Shown piece by piece: positions 40,571 to 51,198 of a stretch of 64,000 bases of DNA (position 1 is its first letter; each line of letters starts with the position of its first letter). The DNA is from Prorocentrum cordatum (lineage: Eukaryota > Sar > Dinophyceae > Prorocentrales > Prorocentraceae). The stretch covers positions 372,501 through 436,500 of the forward strand of contig CAUYUJ010016072.1 of the NCBI GenBank assembly GCA_963575745.1. Direction: 5' to 3'. A program made the translations under genes and the position numbers. The notes below the pieces were generated by a model. The model did not search any database. It was not told where the DNA came from and saw nothing but the letters and a program-made list of their open reading frames with translations.

Positions 40571-41289
40571 GCTCGAAGAATACAATTTCCGATTTGACGA
40601 TTCGACGAACGAAAATGTTGTGGGCTGCCGGCTTGGATCGGAAGAAAAGGAGGATCTGTAGAGAGGAATTGATTTGCTTCTGGCGGTGCGATTTCCTGGC
40701 CCCCCAGTCGCCACTGCCGCATCCTTTTCGAAATCTGGGCCAAATCACGATGGGGGGGGGGCGGCTTTGAGGGGAGGAGGAGGAAGAGGAGGAGGAAAAG
40801 GAATAAAATGAGGAGGAGGAGGAGGAGGAGAAAGAGGAGGAGGAAAAGAAAAAGGCGGAGAAAGAGGAGGAGGGAAGATGAGAAACAGGAGGAAGAGCAG
40901 GAAGGACAAAGGGCAGGATGAGAAGAAGACGGAGGAGAAGGAGGAGGAGGAGGAAGAGAAGGAGGTGGAAAAAGAAGGTGTGGACGCGCCTCATTGTGGA
41001 GCGACCTGAGGTGTGATAATCTCCGCCGCTCTCCACCTCATCCTGCCTGCTTCTCCCCTCCGCTCTCCACCGATATATCACCCTCACATTATCCACCTCT
41101 GTTGGCCCTGCTGGATTAGTTTCGGGACGACAGTCTCGCGGGCGATTTCGGGCCCCTGATGTTGTTGGGTTAGTTTCGGGACGACAGTGGGACAATCTCT
41201 TCCGCTCACCACCTCCTTCTTCTCCTCCATTCCTTTTCCTTATAATTTCTCCTTGTCGCACCCGAGGCCAGTTTTTAGGGCGTGCTTGG

Positions 41290-41765
41290 AGTTTCGCCTC
41301 AGACTTCCTCACCACTGATGACTCTGAAGTCTAAATATTGGCAACAGCTTCACCGATGGAGGGCGGGTCGTTTTCAATATGTGGCTCTCGCCTCAGCGCG
41401 GTGCACATTCGATGCCAAACATTGCAAGAGCTTCGGATATTGAGAACGGGCCGTTTTTCAAAATGTGGCTCTCGCCCCAGCGCCGCGCGCATTCGTTTCA
41501 AACATTCGCAATAGTTTCATTGACTGAGGGCGGGTCGTTTTCAACATGTGGATCTCGCCTTAGCGCCGCGCACACTCGTGTTAAACATTCACAAGAGCTT
41601 CACGGATTGAGGGCCAGTCCTTTTCAAACTATGGATCTCGCCTGCGCGCCGCGCGCATTCATTTTAAACATTTGCATGAGTTGCACGGGGTGCGGGCGAT
41701 TCTTTTCAAATTGTGGATTTCGCCTTCGTGCCGCATACGTTCGTTTACAAAGTTTTCCAGCGTTT
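41290..41765 (+). repeat. About 82-bp minisatellite, six copies (plus orientation)
   Basis: Copies are marked by TGTGGCTCTCGCCTCAGCGC-like segments near 41292, 41383, 41466, 41549, 41630 and 41711, each followed by GCGCGCATTCG, AAACATT, GCAAGAGCTTCAC and GAGGGCGGGTCGTTTTCAA. Spacing is 81-83 bp. It is the same unit as at 33965-34235, in reverse orientation. Confidence 0.85.
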
Positions 41766-41861
41766 CACGGGTCCCCATCATCAGCGTACCAGAAATGGTG
41801 TTTTGGAGGGGTTCAGGATGATGCGGATGCAGCAGTTCCGTTGGTTCGTTGTGTTGAAGTC

Positions 41862-43826
41862 CTACAGAGTGCTCATTTCTAATTCGTGTGCTGCACGTGG
41901 CCTCCGCCGCCCCTTCGGCGCGCTTCATTTCTAATTCGTGGCCGGAATTGCAAATCACCGGAATTAGAAATGAACGCGCTTGTTAGGCCCCGGAGGCCCC
42001 AGGGCAAATGCATTCGAGCGCGCGCCCGAGTCTGGATCTGGGGCGCGCCACCCTCGATCGGGCACGCGTAGACGTGACGCGCAAATCCTGCGTGTCGCGT
42101 ACACGTGACACGCAAAATCTGCGTGTCACACGGAGCGCGCCTGGGCGGGACACGCAGAATCAGGGGGACGGACACGCAAAATCTGCGTGTCGCACGCCGG
42201 GGGTCCGAGGGCCGGGCTGGGGACACGCAGAATCTGCGTGTCACGCGGGCCCCATCAGGAGGGCGGACACGCAGAATCTGCGTGTCGCACGCCGGGGGTC
42301 CAGGGGCTGGGGTGGGGACACACAGAATCTGCGTCACGCGGGCCCAAAATCTGCGTGTCGCACGCTGGGGGTCCGGGGACTAGGGTGGGGACACGCAGAA
42401 TCTGCGTGTCACGCGGGCCCCGCCAGGGGGGCGGACACGCAGAATCTGCGTGTCGCACGCCAGTCCTGGGGGCCGAGGTGGGGACACGCAGAATCTGCGT
42501 GTCAGAATCTGCGTGTCGCACGCCAGGGTCCTGGGGGCCGGGGTGGGGACACGCAGAATCTGCGTGTCACGCGGGCCCAAAATCTGCGTGTCGCACGCCG
42601 GGGGTCCGGGGGCCGGGGTGGGGACACGCAGAATCTGCGTGTCACGCGGGCCCCGCCAGGGGGGCGGACACGCAGAATCTGCGTGTCGCACGCCAAGGGT
42701 CCTGGGGGCCGGGGTGGGGACACGCAGAATCTGCGTGTCACGCGGGCCCAAAATCTGCGTGTCGCACGCCGGGGGTCCGGGGGCCGGGGTGGGGACACGC
42801 AGAATCTGCGTGTCACGCGGGCCCCACCAGGGGGGCGGACACGCAGAATCTGCGTGTCGCACGCCGGGGTCCTGGGGGCCGGGGTGGGGACACGCAGAAT
42901 CTGCGTGTCACGCGGGCACAAAATCTGCGTGTCGCACGCCGGGGGTCCGGGGGCCGGGGTGGGGACACGCAGAATCTGCGTGTCACGCGGGTCCCGCCAG
43001 GGGGGCGGACACGCAGAATCTGCGTGTCGCACGCCGGGGGTCCTGGTGGCCGGGGTGGGGGCACGCAGAATCTGCGTGTCAAGCGGGCCCAAAATCTGCG
43101 CGTCGCACGCGGGGAACCTGGGGGCCGGGGTGGGGACACGCAGAATCTGCGTGTCACGCGGGCCCCGCCAGGGGGGCGGACACGCAGAACCTGCGCGTCG
43201 CACGCCAAGGGTCCTGGGGGCCGGGGTGGGGACACGCAGAATCTGCGTGGCACGCGGGCCCAAAATCTGCGCGTCGCACGCCGGGGGTCCTGGGGGCTGG
43301 GGTGCATGGGGACACGCAGAATCTGCGTGTCACGCGGGCCCAAAATCTGTGTGTCGCACGCCGGGGGTCCGGGGGCCCGGGGTGGGGACACGCAGAATCT
43401 GCGTGTCACGCGGGCCACGCCAGGGGGGCGGACACGCAGGATTTGCGTGTCTCGTCTACGCGGCACGCCAATCCTGCGTGTCACGTCACACGGAACGCGC
43501 TCGGGGCGGCGTCGCGTAATTAAACGTGACTCACCCGGAACGCGCTCTGGGCGGCCGGGCGACGCGACACGCAGAATTTGCGTGTCGCGTAGACGTGACA
43601 CGCAAATCCTGCGTGTCACACGGAGCGGCGACGACGTTGCTGTTGCCGTTATTCTTGTGATCTTTTACGACCGTAAGCAGAAGCTGCGCCCTGACGCCTT
43701 GGAGACACGTTGGGCGTAGCGCTTGAGCACATGCCTTCCCGTCGGCACCTCTCATTTGCAATTCGTGGCCGGAATTGGAAATGACCGGAATTACAAATGA
43801 CCAGAATTACAAATGAGTGCTCTGTA
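41862..43826. mobile_element. Inverted-repeat-bounded block of nested palindromes
   Basis: The left edge CTACAGAGTGCTCATTTCTA and the right edge TACAAATGAGTGCTCTGTAG are imperfect reverse complements over about 26 bp. Just inside each edge is a hairpin of the type CATTTCTAATTCGTGGCCGG, then CCGGAATTAGAAATG (41928-41973; similar at 43750-43798). Inside those is a long array of GACACGCAGAATCTGCGTGT palindromes. The symmetric layout suggests a fold-back or MITE-like element expanded internally. No ORF of mobile origin and no clear target duplication were seen. Confidence 0.55.
42060..43630. repeat. Tandem array of palindromic GACACGCAGA-A-TCTGCGTGTC units
   Basis: The core is a 21-bp palindrome (10-bp arms around one base), repeated about 18 times. 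Two half-units alternate: about 95 bp (core, ACGCGGGCCCCGCCAGGGGG, core, CGCACGCCGGGGGTCC) and about 75 bp (core, ACGCGGGCCC, AAAATCTGCGTGTCGCACGC). They give a higher-order unit near 170 bp. The array ends carry variant palindromes with CACGCAAATCCTGCGTG and ACACGGAGCG at both sides (42070-42140; 43560-43630). Arg/Gly/Thr-rich ORFs over it are artefacts. Confidence 0.9.
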
Positions 43827-44312
43827 GAAACAGCTTCCTGGCACGATGCAGGATCGCTAAGGCGCAACAGTCAGGCTGATCCGTGGCATTGGAATCCCGA
43901 AAACAACTTGTTAGAATGTTTCAGGGTCTTCAAACGGGTGTTTTCCAACGAGGCAGCTCCATCAATGGAAATGAACCGTTGCAGGGGCCTGTGGAGAGGG
44001 TGCTTGGAGGGAGGGTTTAGTCCAACATCGTTGATGACTCCTGGGTTTACACTGGTCCTCCTCCTCCTCCTCCTCCTCCCCCCCGTTTCCTCCCGCCATC
44101 GTCATGGTTGGTGGCTTCATTTTGTTTGGCGATCGGTGCGTCCCGGTTGAATCCAAATACTGGCATCGAGGGGCCCAGAACTAACAGACTAGCCGCTATC
44201 TCTGCTGCCTCGCTCCCCCTACCTGATGGAAGCGCAGCAAGGGCAAGATGCCGCGTCGTCCGTGACAGTCCGATGTCTCTTGCCCGACTTGATCGGGTCT
44301 ATGTTCTGGAGA

Positions 44313-44454
44313 GAAAAAAACACACAGACACAATTAATCGTCCACTCCCAGGAAAATATGGGAAAATATGGGAAGTGGGGGGGAAGACAGAACCCCAGAA
44401 ACTATGGGAAAAAATTGGGAATATTTTTATGTGTGTGTATTTATTTGTGTGTCC
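44313..44454 (+). repeat. AT-rich short interspersed repeat, copy 1
   Basis: About 140 bp starting AAAACACACAGACACAATTA, with GGAAAATATGGGAAAATATG in the middle and ending TGTGTGTATTTATTTGTGTG. The start and the reverse complement of the end are similar (ACACACAGACACAATTAAT versus GGACACACAAATAAAT), an imperfect terminal inverted repeat. It matches 48252-48390 in the same orientation. Confidence 0.75.
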
Positions 44455-44810
44455 TGGGGCCCCTTCATATGTGAGCTGGAGTACCCAGGACCTGCTTGAC
44501 CTGGGGCCGCGCCCCGGGACCAGGTGGGCGACCACAGATCGTCAAACACCTTCCGAGCATGTGCCTGTTTCCCTATCGGTGGTGCCCTCCTGGATACGGT
44601 CTGGAAGCTCGCCTACTCCTCAGGCGATGCTTAAGAAAACTTAAGTTTTCGTCCATAGTCTCGATGATTCTTAACTTTTCAATGTAACTCCCAAGATTTT
44701 GATAGAAGTTCTGGCTTTTGTTCAAGTCCTGAGACCATGAATTTCTGAACCCATGATTTCTTAAGCATTTCGCAGGGTGTACTCCGATTTGGATTGTTCG
44801 ACGCGTTGTA

Positions 44811-45165
44811 TTCAGGCAGACTCTGGAAGAGCTAGCTGCCTTAGACGAACTAGGGCAGACGCTGGACGACCAGCTTCAGGGCGGCAAGGACGTGCTTCAG
44901 TTTGCGGCAGGGGGAGTGCGCCAACATGTTTATGCTATTGGCGCCTTCCACCTGGAGGAGAAGATCCCCTGCGCAGTCAAGCTTGCCAGGGCTGTTCGAG
45001 GAGGTGGGCTTCTTGATGTTCGGAAAGCAGTTCAAGGGTTACCGAAGCCCTGTGAGTTTTATGACGTGGAACTGAACGTTTGGACTTCGAGGGCGAGATT
45101 TGATATGTTCCTCGGGGGAGGGGGGGTACGCGGGCGCTATTTGATGAGAAGGGGCAGAGGGTGCT
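44811..45165 (+). pseudogene. Pre-RT region of LINE copy D
   Basis: A continuous frame reads DDQLQGGKDVLQFAAGGVRQ, HVYAIGAFHLEEKIPCAVKL, GGGLLDVRKAVQGLPKPCEF and FDMFLGGGGVRGRYLM. It is continued in the next frame by VLAISVRTPHEENAARNHAQ, then MAQAWRKQGREPCLNQVTNP, the segment that normally precedes RT in this family (LSVRTPxE...AWRxxGxEPxLxQVxxPEG). Assignment rests on this junction. Confidence 0.5.
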
Positions 45166-46370
45166 GGCAATCAGCGTCAGGACCCCGCACGAAGAGAACG
45201 CTGCCAGGAATCATGCTCAGATCCGACGGGTCCGCGAGATGGCGCAGGCATGGAGAAAACAAGGACGCGAGCCCTGCCTTAACCAAGTCACCAACCCTGA
45301 GGGCAACACTTTTTTTCTGATGGGCGCGAGTGCGCCAAGCTGCTGGCCGAGCATTGGGGCGCCGTCTTTAAGGACATCCAGGTCGACGGCCAGGGCATCC
45401 AGGAGCTGTGTCAGGACATTGCACCGCCGATTCCCACGAACAAGTACGAGTGCGTGTCTGCCGACCAGGCCAGGGTCATCACACGTAATCACGATTCGTC
45501 CCCAGGCCCAGACGGCGCGCCCTACGCAGCGAGTCGGCGATCACCACTTGCAGTCCAGCACGTTGTTTTCAGCTGTATCTTCGTCTGGTGGATGCAGGCC
45601 AACCTCCGAAGGATTTAAATATCTCGCGGGGGCATTCCTTCCTAAAGACGAGCCTGGTGGAGCCGATGCTGCTGCCCGCGCTCCAGCTTGTACGCGGCCG
45701 CTCGCGCTGCCAAACACCGACAACAAAATCCGATTTTCCGCCGTGGGCTTTCCCCTGGGGCCGATCGTGTCCGATTGTGTTGAAGTTTGCCAACGTGGCT
45801 TTGTGAGAGGGCGGGGACTCCTGGACAACCTTTTTGAGCTCGACAGCGCCGCGCTCAAGTGGGCCGCGATGGACACTAACCCAAGGTTTGGAACCTCGTC
45901 TTTTGATATAAAAGCGGCTTTCCCGAGCGTGGCGCACGCTTGCATTTGGGGAGTGCTGGACGCCTTGAACCTACCGTATCATGTGCGCCGTGCCTTCCAA
46001 CACTTGCATTCTGATACGAGGATGACTGCCAGCATGAACGGCTGCGAGCCGATCTTTATCATATCTGTCACCCGTGGAGTCAAGCAAAGCGGCCTGATCG
46101 CTGGCCTGATATTATGTATGTGCATTAGCACCGTCCTGACTAATACTCCGAAAACCGCCCAGGCCATGCCGTCGGTATTGGGCGCCTTCGCCGATGACAT
46201 CGCCGTCGCGCGCAAGGATTTGGTCGAGCCCCCCCCCCCCCTCCCTGCCGCCCCTAGTCCTCAAGAGCCTCGCGGATTCCATGTGGGCCACGGGGCTCGT
46301 CCTGAACAGTGGCAACTGCGTGCTGGTCATCCTTGATGAGAAGTTTCGGGAAGAGGCGGGGCGAGGGCGA
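45161..46370 (+). pseudogene. Reverse transcriptase domain of LINE copy D
   Basis: ITRNHDSSPGPDGAPYAA near 45480-45530 is the SPGPDGxPYxxW block. TRPLALPNTDNKI near 45693-45730 and VCQRGFVRGRGLLDN near 45785-45830 follow. Motif A is SSFDIKAAFPSVAHACIWGV near 45898-45957, with the catalytic Asp present. Motif B is SVTRGVKQSGLIAG near 46065-46105, with S where C/G is usual. Motif C is LGAFADDIAVAR near 46178-46213, with both Asp intact. From about 45690 to 46240 the frame is open, the best-preserved RT in the window. A poly-C run at 46229-46240 then breaks it. Confidence 0.85.
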
Positions 46371-47049
46371 TGATGAAGGTGGGGGTGAGGATCAGGAGGT
46401 TCCGCATCCAGGCCAAAGGGAAATACCGTGGGGTATATATTTGCGTTGGAAGCAACGGCGCGCCCTGGACTCAGGTCATGAACGCCATGGCCAAAAAGAT
46501 CATCCTTGGCAAGCAGTTGTTGTTTGGGGGTCTTAGCTGCGGCATCTCTGCCTGCAGTATGCTTGCGCTGCCTGCCGTTGGCCACGTCGCACAGTGCTGG
46601 GGGCCGCCGAAGTGAGTGGGGATCGCAGAGCAAAGCTCCCTCCAGCGGCTCACATGCGCGCCGAGGCTCAGCTTTCCACCCGAGGCCCTATCTCAGTTAA
46701 GAGACCTCGGCCACAGCGTTGCGACCCGCAGGCTGGACGCGCTAGCCCGAGCGACGCTGCTGAGAGCAGCCGCCAACAGCCCGCGCTTCCATGCCCTGAC
46801 AGACGAGTTGCGGCTACTTGCCGATTCAGACGATTGCAATATTGCATGGAGGTCTCCCCCTTGTCCTCCCACCCGTTCTTCTTGCAGATGTGGAACCATT
46901 GCTGGGCTTTCCACGCAGTCCGTCGCCCGTTGGAGTGCGCCACCAATCGCTATCAAGCTAAGCTGACCAAAATCCTAGAGGACAAGCGTGCTCTTGTAGC
47001 CCCCCGTATACTTCATGCTGTGCACCCTGGGCCCCTGAAGATGCGCCTT

Positions 47050-47058
<9 letters not shown>
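46371..47058 (+). pseudogene. Post-RT region of LINE copy D
   Basis: VGVRIRRFRIQAKGKYRGVY, then ICVGSNGAPWTQVMNAMAKK (46375-46500) fits the RT thumb (YLGxxxGPxA...W). It continues as LSCGISACSMLALPAVGHVA and, in other frames, RRLDALARATLLRAAANSPR and ATNRYQAKLTKILEDKRALV to the stop at 47056-47058. No finger or nuclease domain is recognised. Confidence 0.55.
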
Positions 47059-48012
<954 letters not shown>

Positions 48013-48251
48013 GTAATAGCAGCGCGCTTGTATACCATTGCTTTTCATAGTTGTATGTCAGCCTAGCAGCATGGCACTTTTTCAATGCATTTCCAGACGC
48101 CGCCGGCGCGAATCGCGACTTTACGGGGGGGGGCACGGCTGGTAACGGGCGTTATCGCGAGGTCTCTTCGCCCGCCGACGCCGCAGATCCGGACGATTGA
48201 GAATTAACGCCGCCCAGCTCTTGACGACTGGGCCCAGGAATTCAGGAGGGG

Positions 48252-48390
48252 AAAAAACACACAGACACAATTAATCGGCGATCCCCAGAAAATATGGGAA
48301 AATATGGGAAGTGGGGGGGAAGACAGAAACCAAGAAAATATGGGAAAATATAGGGATTATCTTTATTTGTGTGTATTTATTTGTGTGTCC
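48252..48390 (+). repeat. AT-rich short interspersed repeat, copy 2
   Basis: The same element as 44313-44454 with scattered substitutions and small indels. The two copies flank the RT remnant and the TAG microsatellite. Confidence 0.75.
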
Positions 48391-48399
48391 CAGTTCCCC

Positions 48400-49230
48400 T
48401 TCAGGAATGCGATGTCCACCCCAATGCTCTTCCACTTCTCCGGCTTTGGCCACCGGCTGTCTGTTCGCTCTCTGGTGCCCTTTGCCCGTGTTGCGGCCGT
48501 TCGCGCTGCCCAGCGATCTGGAGCGCCCTCTCGCGCCCAGCTCTTGCTGGAAGACTTCGATGACGAGGCCGAATTGAGATTGGCATGGAAGCATGGCAAC
48601 TATTACATGACTTTATTAGTTCTACCAATTACAGCGCGTTAGTGATCTTATGTCTGCTAGTCCGCAGGCGCCTACTGATACCTGAAGGAAAACGTCAAGA
48701 GCGTGGGCCCCTTTTTCTGATCTGGGTATGTTCCCGAATAAGCTTCTGTAATGGAGCCCGAACGCGACTCAGGATTTCCACCTTTCGCTGCTCCGTTTTC
48801 GGAATGCTGCTCGTCGTCTCTCTGAGTCGCGTGCCACTGTATATGTCAAGACGCTGTGTAACGAATGGGCTACTTTTGCCAGGTACCACCGCTCAGGGAC
48901 CCAGCCATGTCGTGTATGTGGGCTTGCTTCTAGCGATCGTCCTTCGCATAATCTTACTTGTCCTGTCATGTATCGAGCTCTGAGCCCCGCCCGCCCCCTT
49001 CGTCTCGGTCTTGGCCTGGCTAATGTTTTGGGACAATCATTAGTTTCCCCTTCTCTTTCCCTGCTCACCCGTCCTTGCCTTCCGTCGTTGTGCTCCTGCC
49101 TCCTCGCTCTTGAGTATTTTCTCACCAGCTTCAGTTCGCTCCGAATCGCCGATGCTGTCTCGTTCGCCACCTTCTCTGCCCACGTCAGAGCATGGGCCAG
49201 GGCGGTCGCAGGAAGGTTTAGGGTCGCGCG
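48400..49230. other. No recognisable gene
   Basis: Moderately GC sequence with overlapping 60-130-codon frames on both strands and no recognised family. Confidence 0.35.
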
Positions 49231-50026
49231 GCCGCTGCTGCAAGGGGCCGGTCCATTCGGTGCGTCAGGCGCACCTCGCCCCGCCCTTGATGATTACGTT
49301 GCCCCCCCTTGGTGAGTGCCGCTCCTCCTCCGTCTTTTGCCCCGCCAATCCCCCCACCTCATCTTCCTCCTCTCCGCACCTGTCGCCGCCGTCTCCGGGG
49401 CCCAGCGTGTGCCACGATGGCCGCGATGCCAATGCAATAAATCCCGCGTGCAAAGGGCCATGTGCATGCGGGCGTAGACTGACCGGACTGCGAGATGACC
49501 CTAACGGACCCCGAACGAGCTCCACGAGAGTTTCGGGGCACCATCTGATGACCGTGCTCCCTGTTCGGGGTCACCAGCACCACAAAAGGGACTGTAACAC
49601 GAGAGGGCCTTTTGGGCCCTGTTGAGGTTCTGTTGGGCCGTCCCAGGGTGCCTGAGAGCGTGCGCGGGGCCTGTTTGGGCCGTATTGGGAACCCCTTGGG
49701 GCCGCCCTTCACAACGGTCTCGGGACCTTTTCGGGTCGTCTTGGGGCTTTTTCGGGGGCCTGCTTGACCGTCTCGGCGATATTTTAGGGCTTGGGCAGTC
49801 GGAGGCCCGGAAAGGTTGGAAGCATTCGCAACATCATTGATGTTATTTCATGTTGTTTCTCGAGGCTTTCAAGGGGTCCGATTCGCCATCTTGGCGCCAG
49901 ATTGGGCCGCGCTGGACTCACTATGAGCCGACTCGGAGTTCTTTGTAGGCCCTCTTGGAAGGCGCGTGGACAGACGAATTGTTTTGGGGGGGCTTGGGGG
50001 CGTTTGGCAGGCTTTCCCAAGAAGGG
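49231..50026 (+). repeat. Tandem duplication, left copy (about 795 bp)
   Basis: Begins GGCCGCTGCTGCAAGGGGCC and ends GGCAGGCTTTCCCAAGAAG. It contains GTGCCACGATGGCCGCGATG, a TTTTGGGCCCTGTTGAGG type of dispersed repeat and GCATTCGCAACATCATTGAT. The right copy follows directly with a few substitutions and small indels (for example near 49704 versus 50500). Confidence 0.9.
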
Positions 50027-50821
50027 GCCGCTGCTGCAAGGGGCCGGTCCATTCGGTGCGTCAGGCGCACCTCGCCCCGCCCTTGATGACTACGTTGCCC
50101 CCCCCTTGGTGAGTGCCGCTCCTCCTCCGTCTTTTGCCCCGCCAACCCCCCCACCTCATCCTCCTCCTCTCCGCACCTGTCGCCGCCGTCTCCGGGGCCC
50201 AGCGTGTGCCACGATGGCCGCGATGCCAATGCAATAAATCCCGCGTGCAAAGGGCCATGTGCATGCGGGCGTAGACTGACCGGACTGCGAGATGACCCAA
50301 ACGGGCCCCGAACGAGCTCCACGAGAGTTTCGGGGCACCATCTGATGACCGTGCTCCCTGTTCGGGGTCACCAGCACCACAAAAGGGACTGTAACACGAG
50401 AGGGCCTTTTGGGCCCTGTTGAGGTTCTGTTGGGCCGTCCCAGGGTGCCTGAGAGCGTGCGCGGGGCCTGTTTGGGCCGTATTGGGAACCCCTTGGGGCC
50501 CTTGACCACGGTCTCGGGACCTTTTCGGGTCGTCTTGGGGCTTTTTCGGGGGCCTGCTTGACCGTCTCGGCGATATTTTAGGGCTTGGGCAGTCGGAGGC
50601 CCGGAAAGGTTGGAAACATTCGCAACATCATTGATGTCATTTCATGTTGTTTCTCGAGGCTTTCAAGGGGTCCGATTCGCCATCTTGGCGCCAGATTGGG
50701 CCGCGCTGGAATCACTATGAGCCGACTCGGAGTTCTTTGTAGGCCCTCTTGGAAGGCGCGTGGACAGACGAATTGTTTTGGGGGGGGCTTGGGGGCGTTT
50801 GGCAGGCTTTCCCAAGAAGCG
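50027..50821 (+). repeat. Tandem duplication, right copy (about 795 bp)
   Basis: Matches 49231-50026 at about 98 percent by eye. The same small ORFs recur in both copies (for example CACGRRLTGLRDDPNGPRTS), which reflects duplication and not coding. It ends 350 bp before the first identified Mei2-like exon. Confidence 0.9.
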
Positions 50822-51170
50822 CTGGGCGGTTGGACGGTTTCCGAAAGAGTTGGGGGAGGGGGATTTTTTGGGGGGTATCATGGCCGCGGCAATGCGTTCC
50901 CCTTGACTTCATGGCCCGCCCTTCCTCTTTCAACACGTTCCCTGGCCATCCCCTCGTCGGCGCACAAACCTTGGGCCATGGTGCGCACCCTTCTTCCTGG
51001 CGCCCCTCCTCGGCGCACCCGACGGCTCTCGCGGTCCACCGGCCAGAGCCGTCCAACGAGGGGTCACGCCGACGGCCTCGTGATTACGGCCCCGTGCGAG
51101 CCCACCGTGTCAGCACGTCTGGACCGACGGCGAGCGGGGCACCTCGGGGAGGGGTCGCGGCGGCCGACAG

Positions 51171-51198
51171 GTACACGCAGAAGATGCTGCTGCCCGAG
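51171..51198 (+). CDS. Mei2-like RRM exon a (28-nt micro-exon)
   Basis: After GACAG at 51166-51170, G-TAC-ACG-CAG-AAG reads (R)YTQKMLLPE. The GC at 51199-51200 is the proposed donor, and phase 0 fits ATC-AAC of the next exon to give KMLLPEINNAGF. Upstream sequence in this frame does not fit the RRM, so the exon would be very short and 8 kb from the next. A chance match is possible. Confidence 0.5.

Noticed and set aside
42060-43630. CRISPR-like look (regular palindromic repeats with spacers)
   Set aside because: The 'spacers' are themselves repeated, the units are 75 and 95 bp in a higher-order pattern, no cas genes are present, and the context is eukaryotic.
42008-43719. Long plus- and minus-strand ORFs over the palindromic array
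   Set aside because: All are Arg/Gly/Thr/Ala repeats in several frames at once, tracking the palindrome unit; no codon bias or domain.
50978-51010. AMVRTLLPG as the RNP2 part of the Mei2-like RRM
   Set aside because: Only a few residues fit the expected TVMLRNIPN, the spacing to YTQ is wrong, and no donor leaves the needed phase.
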